From contig JAQXWS010000016.1 of assembly GCA_029225565.1 (NCBI GenBank), forward strand, positions 1-40,320: a stretch of DNA of 40,320 nucleotides, read 5' to 3'. The translations under genes were made by a program, and so were the position numbers. Shown piece after piece: positions 6,874 through 15,565 of the stretch (position 1 is its first letter; each line of letters begins with the position of its first letter). This DNA is from Eubacteriales bacterium (GTDB taxonomy: Bacteria; Bacillota; Clostridia; Oscillospirales; Acutalibacteraceae). The notes under the pieces are model-generated. The model worked only from the letters and a program-made list of their open reading frames with translations, did no database searches and had not been told where the DNA came from.

Positions 6874-8973
6874 ATGAAGAATACGCTGTATTATACAAAG
6901 GCCGCCAAAGCCTGGGAGGAAGCGCTGCCCGTTGGCAACGGCAGACTGGGAGCAATGGTGTTCGGCAATCTGAAGAACGAGCGCATCGCTCTCAACGAGG
7001 ACACCCTATGGTCCGGATACCCAAAGGACCTAAACAACAAGGACGCAGGCAACCACCTGGAAGAAATCAGGGAGGCAGTATTTGCCGGCGACCACAGGAG
7101 GGCAAAGGACATTGCCAACAAGGATATGCACGGTCACTGGAGCGAGGCGTATCTGCCCTTTGGCGACCTGATTATCAATTACAAAAATGCCAAGGGTCAC
7201 GGCTACAGCCGTACCCTGGACATTTCCCGCGGTATATCGGTAACAGAAAACAGCAAGGTAAGACAAACCGTATTTGCCAGCTATCCCGCACAGCTGATAG
7301 TGGTTAATATACACAGCGAGCAGGGCGTCAGCTTTGACCTGACCTTTACCTCCAAGCTGCACCACAGATGCTATACCAAAAAGGACAACCTGGTAATCAG
7401 CGGCAATGCGCCGGAGATATGTATGCCGCCGTACTACAACATCGGCAAGGTGTTGGACTACGGTGAGGGAGCAATGACCTTTTGCGGCGTTGCAAAGGTG
7501 CTGGGCACAGCGGTGTTCGAGAAGGACAGTATTTCTGTCACCAACCAAAAGGATACCACCATCCTAATATCCCTTGCCACATCATTTGTGGACTACAACA
7601 AGATGCCTACCGCCGACCCGGAGGCAAGAGCATACTCATATCTGGAAAATCCAAAGCCCTACCCTCAACTGCTGGAGGAGCATAAGGCGGATTTTGCCGC
7701 CCTGTTTGACAGAGTTGATGTTGACTTTGGCAGCGACCGCAGTGATGTGCCCACCAACAAAAGGCTAAAGCAGTTCCAAAAGGGCGCAGACGACAACAAC
7801 CTGGTGGCGCTGCTGTTTCAGTACGGCAGATACCTGACAATATCCTGCTCCCGTCCCGGCAGCAGATGTATGACCCTGCAAGGCATATTCAACCAACATC
7901 TGCGTGCTCCCTGGTCCTCCAGCTACACCGTAAACATCAACACGGAGATGAACTACTGGCCCACGGATATTACCAATTTGTCAGAGTGCTTTGCCCCATT
8001 TGTGGAGCAAACAAAAAATATGGCCCAAAACGGCAAAGTAACCGCCCGTGACCACTACCGCTGCGGCGGCTCCTGCGCCCATCACAACAGCGATATTTGG
8101 GGCGCCAGCTATCCCGCAGGGGATCCCCGGGGCCAAACCGATTCCGAAAGCTACGCATTTTGGCACAGCACCTTGCCCTGGATGCTGGCACAGGTGTATG
8201 AGCATTACCGCTACACCGGGGACCAGGCGCTGATTGAGGACATCAAGCCCTATTTCGGTATGGTACTGGATTTCTACAATGATTTTCTTGTAGAAAAGGA
8301 CGGCGTGCTTGTAACCTGTCCCAATATCTCCCCCGAAAACACATATATTGACCACAACGGCAGCGCCTGTCTGACCTACCTGCCCACAATGGACATTGGC
8401 ATTTTGCAGGAATTCTTTGCCGATTGCAGAGAGCTGGGATTCGACACCCCTGCAATGCCGGATATTCCCATCGGCAGCGACGGCAGAATCAACGAATGGG
8501 TCAAGGAATACGGCGAAAAAGAAAAGGAGCACAGGCATGTCAGTCACCTGTACTGCGTATATCCCTCTGCAATACCCCAAAGCGATGAGGTCAAAAAGGC
8601 CGCCGAAAAATCGCTGCTTGCCCGGGGCTTCGGCGGAACAGGCTGGTCCCTGGGCTGGAAGGTGTGCCTGTGGGCAAGGCTGGGCAATGCAGAAAATGCA
8701 ATGCGCCTGATAAAAAATCAGCTGTACCCTATCGGCACCGGCAAAATCCCGTTTCACCGAGGGGGCGGCAGCTACCCAAATCTGTTTGACGCTCACCCTC
8801 CGTTCCAGATTGACGGCAACTTCGGTGTAACCGCCGGCATTGCGGAATTGCTGAAGAACAAGGCAATCCCATCCTCCTGGACAGGTTACGCAAAGGGTAT
8901 AAAGCTGTACGGAGGCAAAACGCTGAATATAGAATTTGATAACGGAAAAATAACAAAATGGATGGAGGAATAA
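6874..8973 (+). CDS. GH95 family glycoside hydrolase, probable alpha-L-fucosidase
   Basis: A 699-residue enzyme without a signal peptide. The N-terminal ALPVGNGRLGAMVFG and ALNEDTLWSGYP are typical of GH95. The catalytic (alpha/alpha)6 barrel shows VNINTEMNYWP with N354 and N356, SPENTY with the presumed acid E488, and PPFQIDGNFG with D647; these correspond to the Asn/Asn/Glu/Asp set described for Bifidobacterium AfcA. GH95 members mostly remove terminal alpha-1,2-linked L-fucose (some act on L-galactose) by inversion. The C-terminus after D647 is compact: the usual segment ending in LLPALP is not seen, and the protein is shorter than typical 750-800 residue members. Start chosen from TTGGAGAG upstream. 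Cytoplasmic location implies that it acts on imported oligosaccharides. Confidence 0.88.
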   Translation: MKNTLYYTKAAKAWEEALPVGNGRLGAMVFGNLKNERIALNEDTLWSGYPKDLNNKDAGNHLEEIREAVFAGDHRRAKDIANKDMHGHWSEAYLPFGDLIINYKNAKGHGYSRTLDISRGISVTENSKVRQTVFASYPAQLIVVNIHSEQGVSFDLTFTSKLHHRCYTKKDNLVISGNAPEICMPPYYNIGKVLDYGEGAMTFCGVAKVLGTAVFEKDSISVTNQKDTTILISLATSFVDYNKMPTADPEARAYSYLENPKPYPQLLEEHKADFAALFDRVDVDFGSDRSDVPTNKRLKQFQKGADDNNLVALLFQYGRYLTISCSRPGSRCMTLQGIFNQHLRAPWSSSYTVNINTEMNYWPTDITNLSECFAPFVEQTKNMAQNGKVTARDHYRCGGSCAHHNSDIWGASYPAGDPRGQTDSESYAFWHSTLPWMLAQVYEHYRYTGDQALIEDIKPYFGMVLDFYNDFLVEKDGVLVTCPNISPENTYIDHNGSACLTYLPTMDIGILQEFFADCRELGFDTPAMPDIPIGSDGRINEWVKEYGEKEKEHRHVSHLYCVYPSAIPQSDEVKKAAEKSLLARGFGGTGWSLGWKVCLWARLGNAENAMRLIKNQLYPIGTGKIPFHRGGGSYPNLFDAHPPFQIDGNFGVTAGIAELLKNKAIPSSWTGYAKGIKLYGGKTLNIEFDNGKITKWMEE

Positions 8974-8990
8974 CCCCCATCCGTTTTTGT
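8960..8990 (+). terminator. Terminator of GH95 gene
   Basis: The stem GGATGG-A-GG / CC-C-CCATCC with loop AATAA overlaps the stop codon of the fucosidase gene and is followed by GTTTTTGTTT. Standard intrinsic terminator embedded in the coding end. Confidence 0.8.
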
Positions 8991-9044
8991 TTACAATCAA
9001 GGCTCCCCTTTGCACAAGGGAATCTGAATCAGTTGAGCTTGCGC

Positions 9045-10205
9045 CTATTTCGGCTCGGCTGAATCCATATCCTCCGTTGCCGGGCTTTCTGCCCGGAGCA
9101 TACCTATGGTCAGGCGCTCCCCGGTATTAAAATCAATGGCCTTGCGCATATCCGTAACCCTCAGCTCCCTGCCACTCTTGGTGTGCAGGGTGTAGGTTAC
9201 ACTTGCAACCTTGCCCTCGTCCAGCTGATTGGACAGGGCTGTCTCCACAATCATCGCCTGCTCCGGCTGCATAAGATTGGTAAGGTCGCCTTTGTACTTG
9301 CCCAGCAGTTCATCACGGGAGTAGCCGATAAGCTCCATAACATACTCCCCTGCCACGCTGATAACCAACGGAGTGTCGTACTCGGTACAGAATATGGGTC
9401 CGGGCACATTCTTGAGCACCTTGACAAGCATCTCGCTCTGCTTGCCGGCAACGGCCTCTGCCTTTTTTATATCCGTAATGTCCGAAAATACCGCATGAAA
9501 AACAGGGCAGTTGTCGTCCTCATACCTATGAATATCGGCCCTCATCTTGCACCAGATATACTCGTCCCTGTGCTTGATGATACGCACCTCAATATCAATG
9601 GGCTTTTTGGTAGCCATACACTTGCCGATGGACTGAAATACCAGGCTCCTGTCACCGGGGTGAATCAGGTCGTCGATATGGTACGCCTTTAGGTCCACGC
9701 CCTCCTTCGTTGTGCCGAAAAACCTGTAGCAGGTCTTGTTGGCATACAGCACCTCAAAGTGCATATTCTGGTCAACCTTGAACAGACACACGCCGCAGTT
9801 AACCAGGTCGATAAGATTGTTCATCTCCTTGGCCTCCGCCTCCAGCGCCCTGGAGCGCTCTATGGATTGGCTGATGTCGGCAAAGGTGATGTGACAAAGG
9901 GTGGAATCCGGCATATTGTGGCAAGTACAATGCACAAAATTGTATGCGCCGGTATGGTCCTTGATACGGCAATTTATATACACATAGGGCGAATTCTTTT
10001 TGCACAAACGGCGCATAAAGCTCTCCCTCTCGTGAGGAATCAAAACATTGTGAAGGAATAGCTTGCCCTGCTTAACCTTGGAGGGGTGAATACCCACAAA
10101 GTCACAAAAATGGCTGTCACACTCCAACACCTTAAGGTTGTCTGCCTTGTCAATAAGGCAGGAACAAAAATTGACATCCAAAGCCATCTCGTCGAATTCG
10201 GCCAC
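9045..10205 (-). CDS. Triple-PAS domain protein without a recognised output domain
   Basis: A 386-residue soluble protein that appears to be made of three PAS-like sensor modules, roughly 10-110, 125-250 and 265-375. Landmarks are CHITFADISQSIERSR at the end of the first, VLYANKTCYRFFG and HAVFSDITDIKKAE in the second, and YSRDELLGKYKGDL and a beta-rich end in the third. No histidine kinase, GGDEF, EAL or DNA-binding domain follows; the gene ends normally and is convergent with the fucosidase. Several cysteines are present. PAS domains bind small ligands or cofactors or mediate protein contacts, so it may act as an adaptor for a separate effector. The start is GTG at 10205, fixed by AAAGGGGAG nine bases upstream. 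Function unknown. Confidence 0.75.
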   Translation of the reverse strand: MAEFDEMALDVNFCSCLIDKADNLKVLECDSHFCDFVGIHPSKVKQGKLFLHNVLIPHERESFMRRLCKKNSPYVYINCRIKDHTGAYNFVHCTCHNMPDSTLCHITFADISQSIERSRALEAEAKEMNNLIDLVNCGVCLFKVDQNMHFEVLYANKTCYRFFGTTKEGVDLKAYHIDDLIHPGDRSLVFQSIGKCMATKKPIDIEVRIIKHRDEYIWCKMRADIHRYEDDNCPVFHAVFSDITDIKKAEAVAGKQSEMLVKVLKNVPGPIFCTEYDTPLVISVAGEYVMELIGYSRDELLGKYKGDLTNLMQPEQAMIVETALSNQLDEGKVASVTYTLHTKSGRELRVTDMRKAIDFNTGERLTIGMLRAESPATEDMDSAEPK

Positions 10206-10268
10206 GCTATCACTCCCCTTTCATTTTATGCTGAGCAGAGGGGTATTATGTCCCCTGCTGTCATCTCC

Positions 10269-10330
10269 ATTATAACAGAGAACAGAAAAAAGCCAATAGC
10301 TTTGACAAAAAATTAACAAATCATTTATTA
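10269..10330. promoter_or_regulatory. Back-to-back divergent promoters, PAS gene / purL
   Basis: Leftward, minus strand: TTGGCT (10296-10291), 16 bases, TATAAT (10274-10269). Rightward: TTGACA (10302-10307), 17 bases, TTATTA (10325-10330), which is a weaker -10. The two -35 boxes are five bases apart. A further AT-rich stretch of about 100 bases separates the rightward promoter from the purL start; no purine riboswitch fold was recognised in it. Confidence 0.55.
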
Positions 10331-10434
10331 TTTTCACAAAAATATGTATATTAATTAATTTTTGTATAGCATTTATTAAAAAAATATGGTATTATAACAA
10401 ATTGAATAATCATTATTGTGAAGGAGAAGACCGT

Positions 10435-13400
10435 ATGGCAGATGTATTTCGCATTTATGTAGAAAAGAAAAAGGGCAACGACATTGAAGCAGGCCAGACC
10501 CTGCAGGACCTGAAGAACAATGTCGGTATTGCCGGACTGGAGGAGCTGCGAATCATCAATCGCTATGACGCCCAGGGGCTCACCGGCGACGAATTTGACC
10601 GAGCAGTAAAGGAAGTTTTTTCCGAAACCAATCTTGACAATGTATATTACAGCGTAGAATTTCCACAAGGATGGAGATACTTTGCTACGGAATATTTGCC
10701 GGGACAGTACGACCAGAGAGCTGACAGCGCGGCACAGTGCATCCAGCTGCTGACTGCCGGCGAAAGGCCAAAGGTTGCCAGTGCAAAGATTATTGCCGTA
10801 AAGGGCGACATCACCGACGCCGATTTTGCGAAGATTAAGGGCTATATCATCAATCCGGTGGAGTCCCGCGAGGCGTCCATGGACAAGCCCGAAAGCCTGG
10901 ACATCCAATACGATGTGCCCGCCGACATAGTTCGTATCAACGGCTTTATCGCAATGAGCGACGACGAAATTGCACAGTACCACGCATCAATGGGCTTTGC
11001 CATGAGTATTGCAGACCTTTGTTGGGTGCGTGACTATTTTAAGAATGACGAAAGCCGGGACCCTTCACTAACCGAGCTAAAGGTAATAGATACATACTGG
11101 AGTGACCACTGCCGTCACACCACATTCGCCACCCAGCTGGACGACATAAAGATTAACCCCGGCAAGTACAGTGCCGCTATCGAAAAAACCTTGCAGGACT
11201 ACCTTGCCGTAAGGCACGAGGTATATGGCGAGCGCAAGGACAAGATTATGTGCCTGATGGATATGGCGTGCATCGGCACAAAGGTACTCAAGAAGCGCGG
11301 CTATGTCAACGACCTTGACGAGAGCGAGGAAATCAATGCCTGCTCCATTAACGCCCAGGTAGAGATTGACGGCAAAAAGGAGCCGTGGCTGATTCAGTTC
11401 AAAAACGAGACCCACAATCACCCCACAGAGATTGAGCCCTTTGGCGGCGCGGCAACCTGTCTGGGCGGTGCTATCCGCGACCCGCTGTCAGGCAGAGCCT
11501 ATGTGTACCAAGCAATGAGAGTTACCGGCGCAGGCGACCCCACCACCTCCTTTGAGGACACTATGGAGGGCAAGCTGCCCCAAAGCAAAATCACGGTGGG
11601 CGCGGCCCAGGGCTACTCCTCCTACGGTAACCAGATAGGCTTGGCAACCGGCCAGGTTGTGGAGCTGTACGACGAGGGCTATGTGGCAAAGCGTATGGAA
11701 ATCGGCGCAGTAGTGGGTGCGTCACCAAAGGCAAATGTAATTCGTGAGGTGCCAAGGGACGGCGATGCAATCATTCTGCTGGGCGGTCGCACAGGCCGTG
11801 ACGGCTGCGGCGGCGCTACCGGCTCATCAAAGGCTCACGACAGCAAGTCCATCGAGACCTGCGGCGCAGAGGTACAAAAGGGTAATCCACCCACCGAGCG
11901 CAAAATTCAGCGTCTGTTCCGTAATCCGGAGGTTGCAAGAATGATTAAGCGCTGCAACGACTTCGGCGCAGGAGGCGTGTCGGTTGCAATCGGCGAACTG
12001 GCAGACGGACTGAAGATTGACCTGGACGCAGTACCAAAGAAGTATGCGGGCCTTGACGGTACGGAGCTGGCTATCTCCGAGAGCCAGGAGCGTATGGCAG
12101 TAGTAGTGGACAAAAACGATGTCCAAAAATTTGCCGACCTTGCAAAAGCAGAAAATCTGGAATCCACGGTAGTTGCCACCGTTACCGACACAAACAGACT
12201 TGAGATGATATGGCGTGGCGACAAGATTGTTGATGTCAGCCGCGACTTCCTGAATACAAACGGTGTAGTACAGCACACCAAGGCAGAAATAGAGGCAATC
12301 GGCGACGACGAGTATCGTACTGCCGTGCCGGAGGTGCTGAGGGGCAAAAGCAATGCTCAGGCCCTTGCAGACAACCTGTCCCGACTGGAGGTATGCAGCC
12401 AAAAGGGACTTGTGGAGAGATTTGACTCCTCCATCGGCGCCGCAACGGTGCTTATGCCTTATGCCGGCGCATACCAGCTGACTCCCGAGGAGGCAATGGT
12501 TGCAAAAATTCCGCTGGAAAAGGGCGAAACCGACACCGCAACAGTAATGTCCTACGGCTTTATTCCCAAGCTGTCACGCTGGTCACCCTTCCACAGCGCA
12601 GCCTTTGCGGTAACAGAATCACTGGCAAAGCTGGCTGCCGTAGGCTGTGACCCAAGCAGAGCAAGGCTCACATTCCAGGAATACTTTGAGCGTATGACCG
12701 ATGACCCCAAGCGCTGGGGCAAGCCCACGTCGGCACTGCTGGGTGCTCTGAGCGCACAGCTGGGCTACCACACACCGTCAATCGGCGGCAAGGACAGTAT
12801 GAGTGGCAGCTTTAACGACCTGGATGTTCCCCCGACGCTGGTATCCTTTGCTGTGGGAATAACAAAAGCAAGCGAAACCGTATCCTCCCAGTTCAAGAGA
12901 ATCGGCAGTACGGTAAAGCTTGTACCAATCCCGGTGGATACCGATACAGGCCTGCCAAAGTATGACGAGGCAATGGCTCTGATGGTAAGGGTTGCCCACG
13001 CCGTAAAGGACGGCACCGTGCTGGCAGCCGGAGTAGTAAAAGAGGGCGGCGCCGCCGCTACCGTGTGCAAGATGGCATTCGGCAACAAAACCGGCTTTAC
13101 CTTTGCACAAAATCTGGTGCCCCAAACATTGTTTGCGCCGATGCAGGGCAGCTTTGTGCTGGAGCTGGCTGACAGCGAGGCGTTCGACGGTATCGAGCTG
13201 GGCAAAACCAACGACAACAGCGTGTTCATTATCGACGGCACGGTATATACCTGCGACGACCTGATTGACCTGTGGACCGGCAAGCTGGAAAAGGTGTTCC
13301 CCACCGACAGCGGCAAGAGAGCCCACGCGCCGATGGAGGTACCGCTATACAACGAGCGCTCCATTTTTATCGCAAAGAACAAGGTTGCAAAGCCCAGAGT

Positions 13401-14187
13401 GTTCATTCCCGCTTTTCCGGGTACTAACTGCGAGGTTGACACAGCCAGAGCCTTCGAAAAGGCAGGGGCAGAGACTTCAATTTTGGTAGTCAACAACCTG
13501 ACTCCCGCCGATATTAACGAAACAATCGACAAAATGGTGGAGGAAATCGGCAAAGCACAAATCGTTATGCTGCCCGGTGGATTCTCCGGCGGTGACGAGC
13601 CGGAGGGCTCAGGCAAATTTATTGCCACCACATTCCGCAACCCCAAGGTTAGCGATGCTATCAGCCGTCACCTCAACCAAAACGACGGTCTTATGCTGGG
13701 TATCTGCAACGGATTCCAGGCTCTCATCAAGCTGGGACTTGTGCCCTACGGCGAGATTGTTAACATCAGGGAGGACGACCCCACCCTGACATTCAACACC
13801 ATCGGCAGACATATATCGTCCATGGCATACACCCGTGTTACCAGCGTTAAGTCCCCGTGGTTCAGCAGCGTTAAGGCAGGGGATGTGTTCGCTGTACCTA
13901 TCAGCCACGGCGAGGGCAGATTTGTTGCCAACGACGATGTGGTAAGACAGTTGGCTGCCAACGGCCAGATTGCCACCCAATATGTTGACCTGGACGGCGT
14001 GGTATGCGACGATATGCCCTTCAACCCCAACGGCTCCGTATGCGCTATCGAGGGTATCACCTCTCCCGACGGCAGAGTACTGGGCAAGATGGGTCACTGC
14101 GAGCGCAAGGGCGATAATCTGTACAAGAATGTACCTTACGAAAAAGATATGAAGATTTTTGAGAGTGGTGTAAACTACTTTAAGTAA
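10435..14187 (+). CDS. purL: Phosphoribosylformylglycinamidine synthase, single-chain
   Basis: A 1250-residue FGAM synthase that converts FGAR, glutamine and ATP to FGAM in step four of purine synthesis. It is the fused type, with the synthetase and glutaminase on one chain. Visible: the linker motif TYWSDHCRHTTF (about 220), FKNETHNHPTEIEPFGGAATCLGG (its key part HNHPTEIEPFGG around 327), the second ATP-binding half, and a class I glutamine amidotransferase domain starting near residue 985 with FPGTNCE and the nucleophile Cys1091 in GICNGFQ. Length fits the clostridial family, shorter than the 1300-residue enterobacterial form. The start is the ATG after AAGGAGA at 10435; an in-frame ATG at 10402 is upstream of that ribosome-binding site and is rejected. 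No other purine genes are adjacent. Confidence 0.95.
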   Translation: MADVFRIYVEKKKGNDIEAGQTLQDLKNNVGIAGLEELRIINRYDAQGLTGDEFDRAVKEVFSETNLDNVYYSVEFPQGWRYFATEYLPGQYDQRADSAAQCIQLLTAGERPKVASAKIIAVKGDITDADFAKIKGYIINPVESREASMDKPESLDIQYDVPADIVRINGFIAMSDDEIAQYHASMGFAMSIADLCWVRDYFKNDESRDPSLTELKVIDTYWSDHCRHTTFATQLDDIKINPGKYSAAIEKTLQDYLAVRHEVYGERKDKIMCLMDMACIGTKVLKKRGYVNDLDESEEINACSINAQVEIDGKKEPWLIQFKNETHNHPTEIEPFGGAATCLGGAIRDPLSGRAYVYQAMRVTGAGDPTTSFEDTMEGKLPQSKITVGAAQGYSSYGNQIGLATGQVVELYDEGYVAKRMEIGAVVGASPKANVIREVPRDGDAIILLGGRTGRDGCGGATGSSKAHDSKSIETCGAEVQKGNPPTERKIQRLFRNPEVARMIKRCNDFGAGGVSVAIGELADGLKIDLDAVPKKYAGLDGTELAISESQERMAVVVDKNDVQKFADLAKAENLESTVVATVTDTNRLEMIWRGDKIVDVSRDFLNTNGVVQHTKAEIEAIGDDEYRTAVPEVLRGKSNAQALADNLSRLEVCSQKGLVERFDSSIGAATVLMPYAGAYQLTPEEAMVAKIPLEKGETDTATVMSYGFIPKLSRWSPFHSAAFAVTESLAKLAAVGCDPSRARLTFQEYFERMTDDPKRWGKPTSALLGALSAQLGYHTPSIGGKDSMSGSFNDLDVPPTLVSFAVGITKASETVSSQFKRIGSTVKLVPIPVDTDTGLPKYDEAMALMVRVAHAVKDGTVLAAGVVKEGGAAATVCKMAFGNKTGFTFAQNLVPQTLFAPMQGSFVLELADSEAFDGIELGKTNDNSVFIIDGTVYTCDDLIDLWTGKLEKVFPTDSGKRAHAPMEVPLYNERSIFIAKNKVAKPRVFIPAFPGTNCEVDTARAFEKAGAETSILVVNNLTPADINETIDKMVEEIGKAQIVMLPGGFSGGDEPEGSGKFIATTFRNPKVSDAISRHLNQNDGLMLGICNGFQALIKLGLVPYGEIVNIREDDPTLTFNTIGRHISSMAYTRVTSVKSPWFSSVKAGDVFAVPISHGEGRFVANDDVVRQLAANGQIATQYVDLDGVVCDDMPFNPNGSVCAIEGITSPDGRVLGKMGHCERKGDNLYKNVPYEKDMKIFESGVNYFK

Positions 14188-14194
14188 AACTAAA

Positions 14195-14222
14195 GGGAGC
14201 AACCACCGTTGCTCCCTGTTAA
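14195..14222 (+). terminator. Hairpin between purL and apgM-like gene
   Basis: A perfect nine-base stem GGGAGCAAC / GTTGCTCCC with loop CACC follows the purL stop. There is no real T-run after it (TGTTAATG), so it is either a weak terminator or a 3'-end stabilising hairpin that lets some transcripts continue into the next gene. Confidence 0.5.
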
Positions 14223-14239
14223 TGTTAGGAGAGGCTATA

Positions 14240-15454
14240 ATGAGAAAGTATATAGTAGTATTATATGACGGCATGGCCGACTATCCCGTGCCTGCATTGA
14301 ACGGAAAGACTCCCATGATGTGTGCAAAAAAGCCGAATATGGATTGGCTGGCCCAGAGGGGCGAGGTAGGACTGGTAAGGACTGTGGCAGAGGGACTGAA
14401 GCCGGGCAGCGATGTGGCTAATATGAGCGTAATGGGATTCGACCCAATGAAGTTCTACACAGGAAGAAGCCCGCTGGAGGCTGCCAGCATAGGGATAGAT
14501 ATGAAGAGCAGCGATGTGTCCCTGCGTACCAATTTGGTTACTCTCAGCGAGGACGACCTGCCATACGAGCAAAAGACCATAGAGGACTACTGCGCAGACG
14601 ACATAAGCACCGAGGAGGCCGAAATACTGATAAAGTATATTGACGAAAAGCTTGGAACCGATGAGTTCAAATTTTATCCGGGGGTCAGCTACCGTCACTG
14701 CCTGATTTGGGACAAGGGTACCACCGACTTGGGCAAAATGACCCCTCCCCACGACATTACCGGCAAGGTAATCACCGAGTACCTAAGTCAAAGCGAAAAC
14801 GCAAAGCCCCTGATAGATATGATGAAAAAATCCTACGACCTGCTAAAGGACCACCCGGTCAACATAAAGCGCAAGGCAGAGGGCAAGCGTCCTGCCAACA
14901 GCATCTGGATGTGGGGCGAGGGCACAAGACCTGCCTTTGACAGCTTTGAGAACATATACGGTATCAAAGGCGGCGTTGTCAGCGCCGTTGACCTAATCAA
15001 AGGTCTGGGCGGCTGTGCAAAAATGGATGTGGCAGAGGTTGAGGGTGCAACCGGCTACATCGACACCAATTTTGAGGGCAAGGCAAGGGCTGCCCTGGAG
15101 CTGCTGAAAAAAGACGATTTGGTATATATCCACTTTGAGGCTCCGGACGAGTGCGGCCACCGCAATGAGCCGGAAAACAAGGTAAAATCCATCGAAATCA
15201 TTGACCGAGAGGTACTACCGCTGCTGCTTGAGGGCCTGAGGGAATATGATGACTACAAGATTATGATTCTGCCGGACCACCCCACCCCAATAGTCACTCG
15301 CACCCACGCCGGCGACCCGGTGCCATACCTGATTTACCACAAAAACGCCGAAAAAAACAGCGGTGTGGACACAATCAACGAGGAAACCGCCAAGGCTACC
15401 GGCAACTATATCGACTTCGGCCCGGGGATAATGGCTCATTTTTTGGAGGATTAG
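14240..15454 (+). CDS. ApgM-type cofactor-independent phosphoglycerate mutase / proposed homoserine kinase
   Basis: A 404-residue alkaline-phosphatase-superfamily enzyme. N-terminal VVLYDGMADYP carries the first metal aspartate; GSDVANMSVMGFDP contains the catalytic serine candidate; the C-terminal half shows HFEAPDECGHRNEP and ILPDHPTP with the second metal site. This matches the archaeal-type 2,3-BPG-independent mutase family (ApgM). A bacterial subgroup has been proposed to be an alternative homoserine kinase for threonine synthesis, and the two roles cannot be separated by eye. Start set by TTAGGAGAGG ahead of ATG 14240; the ORF can be extended to ATG 14222, but that lies too close to the preceding hairpin and removes the ribosome-binding site. 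Probably co-transcribed in part with purL. Confidence 0.8.
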   Translation: MRKYIVVLYDGMADYPVPALNGKTPMMCAKKPNMDWLAQRGEVGLVRTVAEGLKPGSDVANMSVMGFDPMKFYTGRSPLEAASIGIDMKSSDVSLRTNLVTLSEDDLPYEQKTIEDYCADDISTEEAEILIKYIDEKLGTDEFKFYPGVSYRHCLIWDKGTTDLGKMTPPHDITGKVITEYLSQSENAKPLIDMMKKSYDLLKDHPVNIKRKAEGKRPANSIWMWGEGTRPAFDSFENIYGIKGGVVSAVDLIKGLGGCAKMDVAEVEGATGYIDTNFEGKARAALELLKKDDLVYIHFEAPDECGHRNEPENKVKSIEIIDREVLPLLLEGLREYDDYKIMILPDHPTPIVTRTHAGDPVPYLIYHKNAEKNSGVDTINEETAKATGNYIDFGPGIMAHFLED

Positions 15455-15501
15455 AAAAAATTACGCTAATCCTGTTGTATCCCGCAAAAATTTTCGTTAT
15501 G

Positions 15502-15565
15502 CGCCTTACCCGGCTACAGTAAGGCGTTAGGATTTTTTACAAAACTATTTGTAGCCGGAAAGGCT
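15502..15565 (+). promoter_or_regulatory. Terminator and structured leader ahead of csoR-like gene
   Basis: An intrinsic terminator has the stem CGCCTTAC (15502-15509) / GTAAGGCG (15519-15526) and is followed by TTAGGATTTTTTA. Its loop, CCGGCTACA (15510-15518), is perfectly complementary over all nine bases to TGTAGCCGG at 15550-15558, directly next to the csoR ribosome-binding site GGAAAGG (15557-15563). A local hairpin TAGCC-GGAAA-GGCTA also encloses that site. The terminator plausibly ends the apgM-like transcript; the extra pairing could control csoR translation, or the inverted repeat could be a DNA operator. Confidence 0.6.

Noticed and set aside
7981-9015. Minus-strand 344-residue reading frame opposite GH95
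   Set aside because: It is a shadow of the fucosidase gene in GC-biased codon positions, has no ribosome-binding site and shows no recognisable motif.
10308-10434. Purine riboswitch upstream of purL
   Set aside because: The leader is AT-rich without the conserved purine aptamer core or paired loops; no terminator-antiterminator pair is visible.
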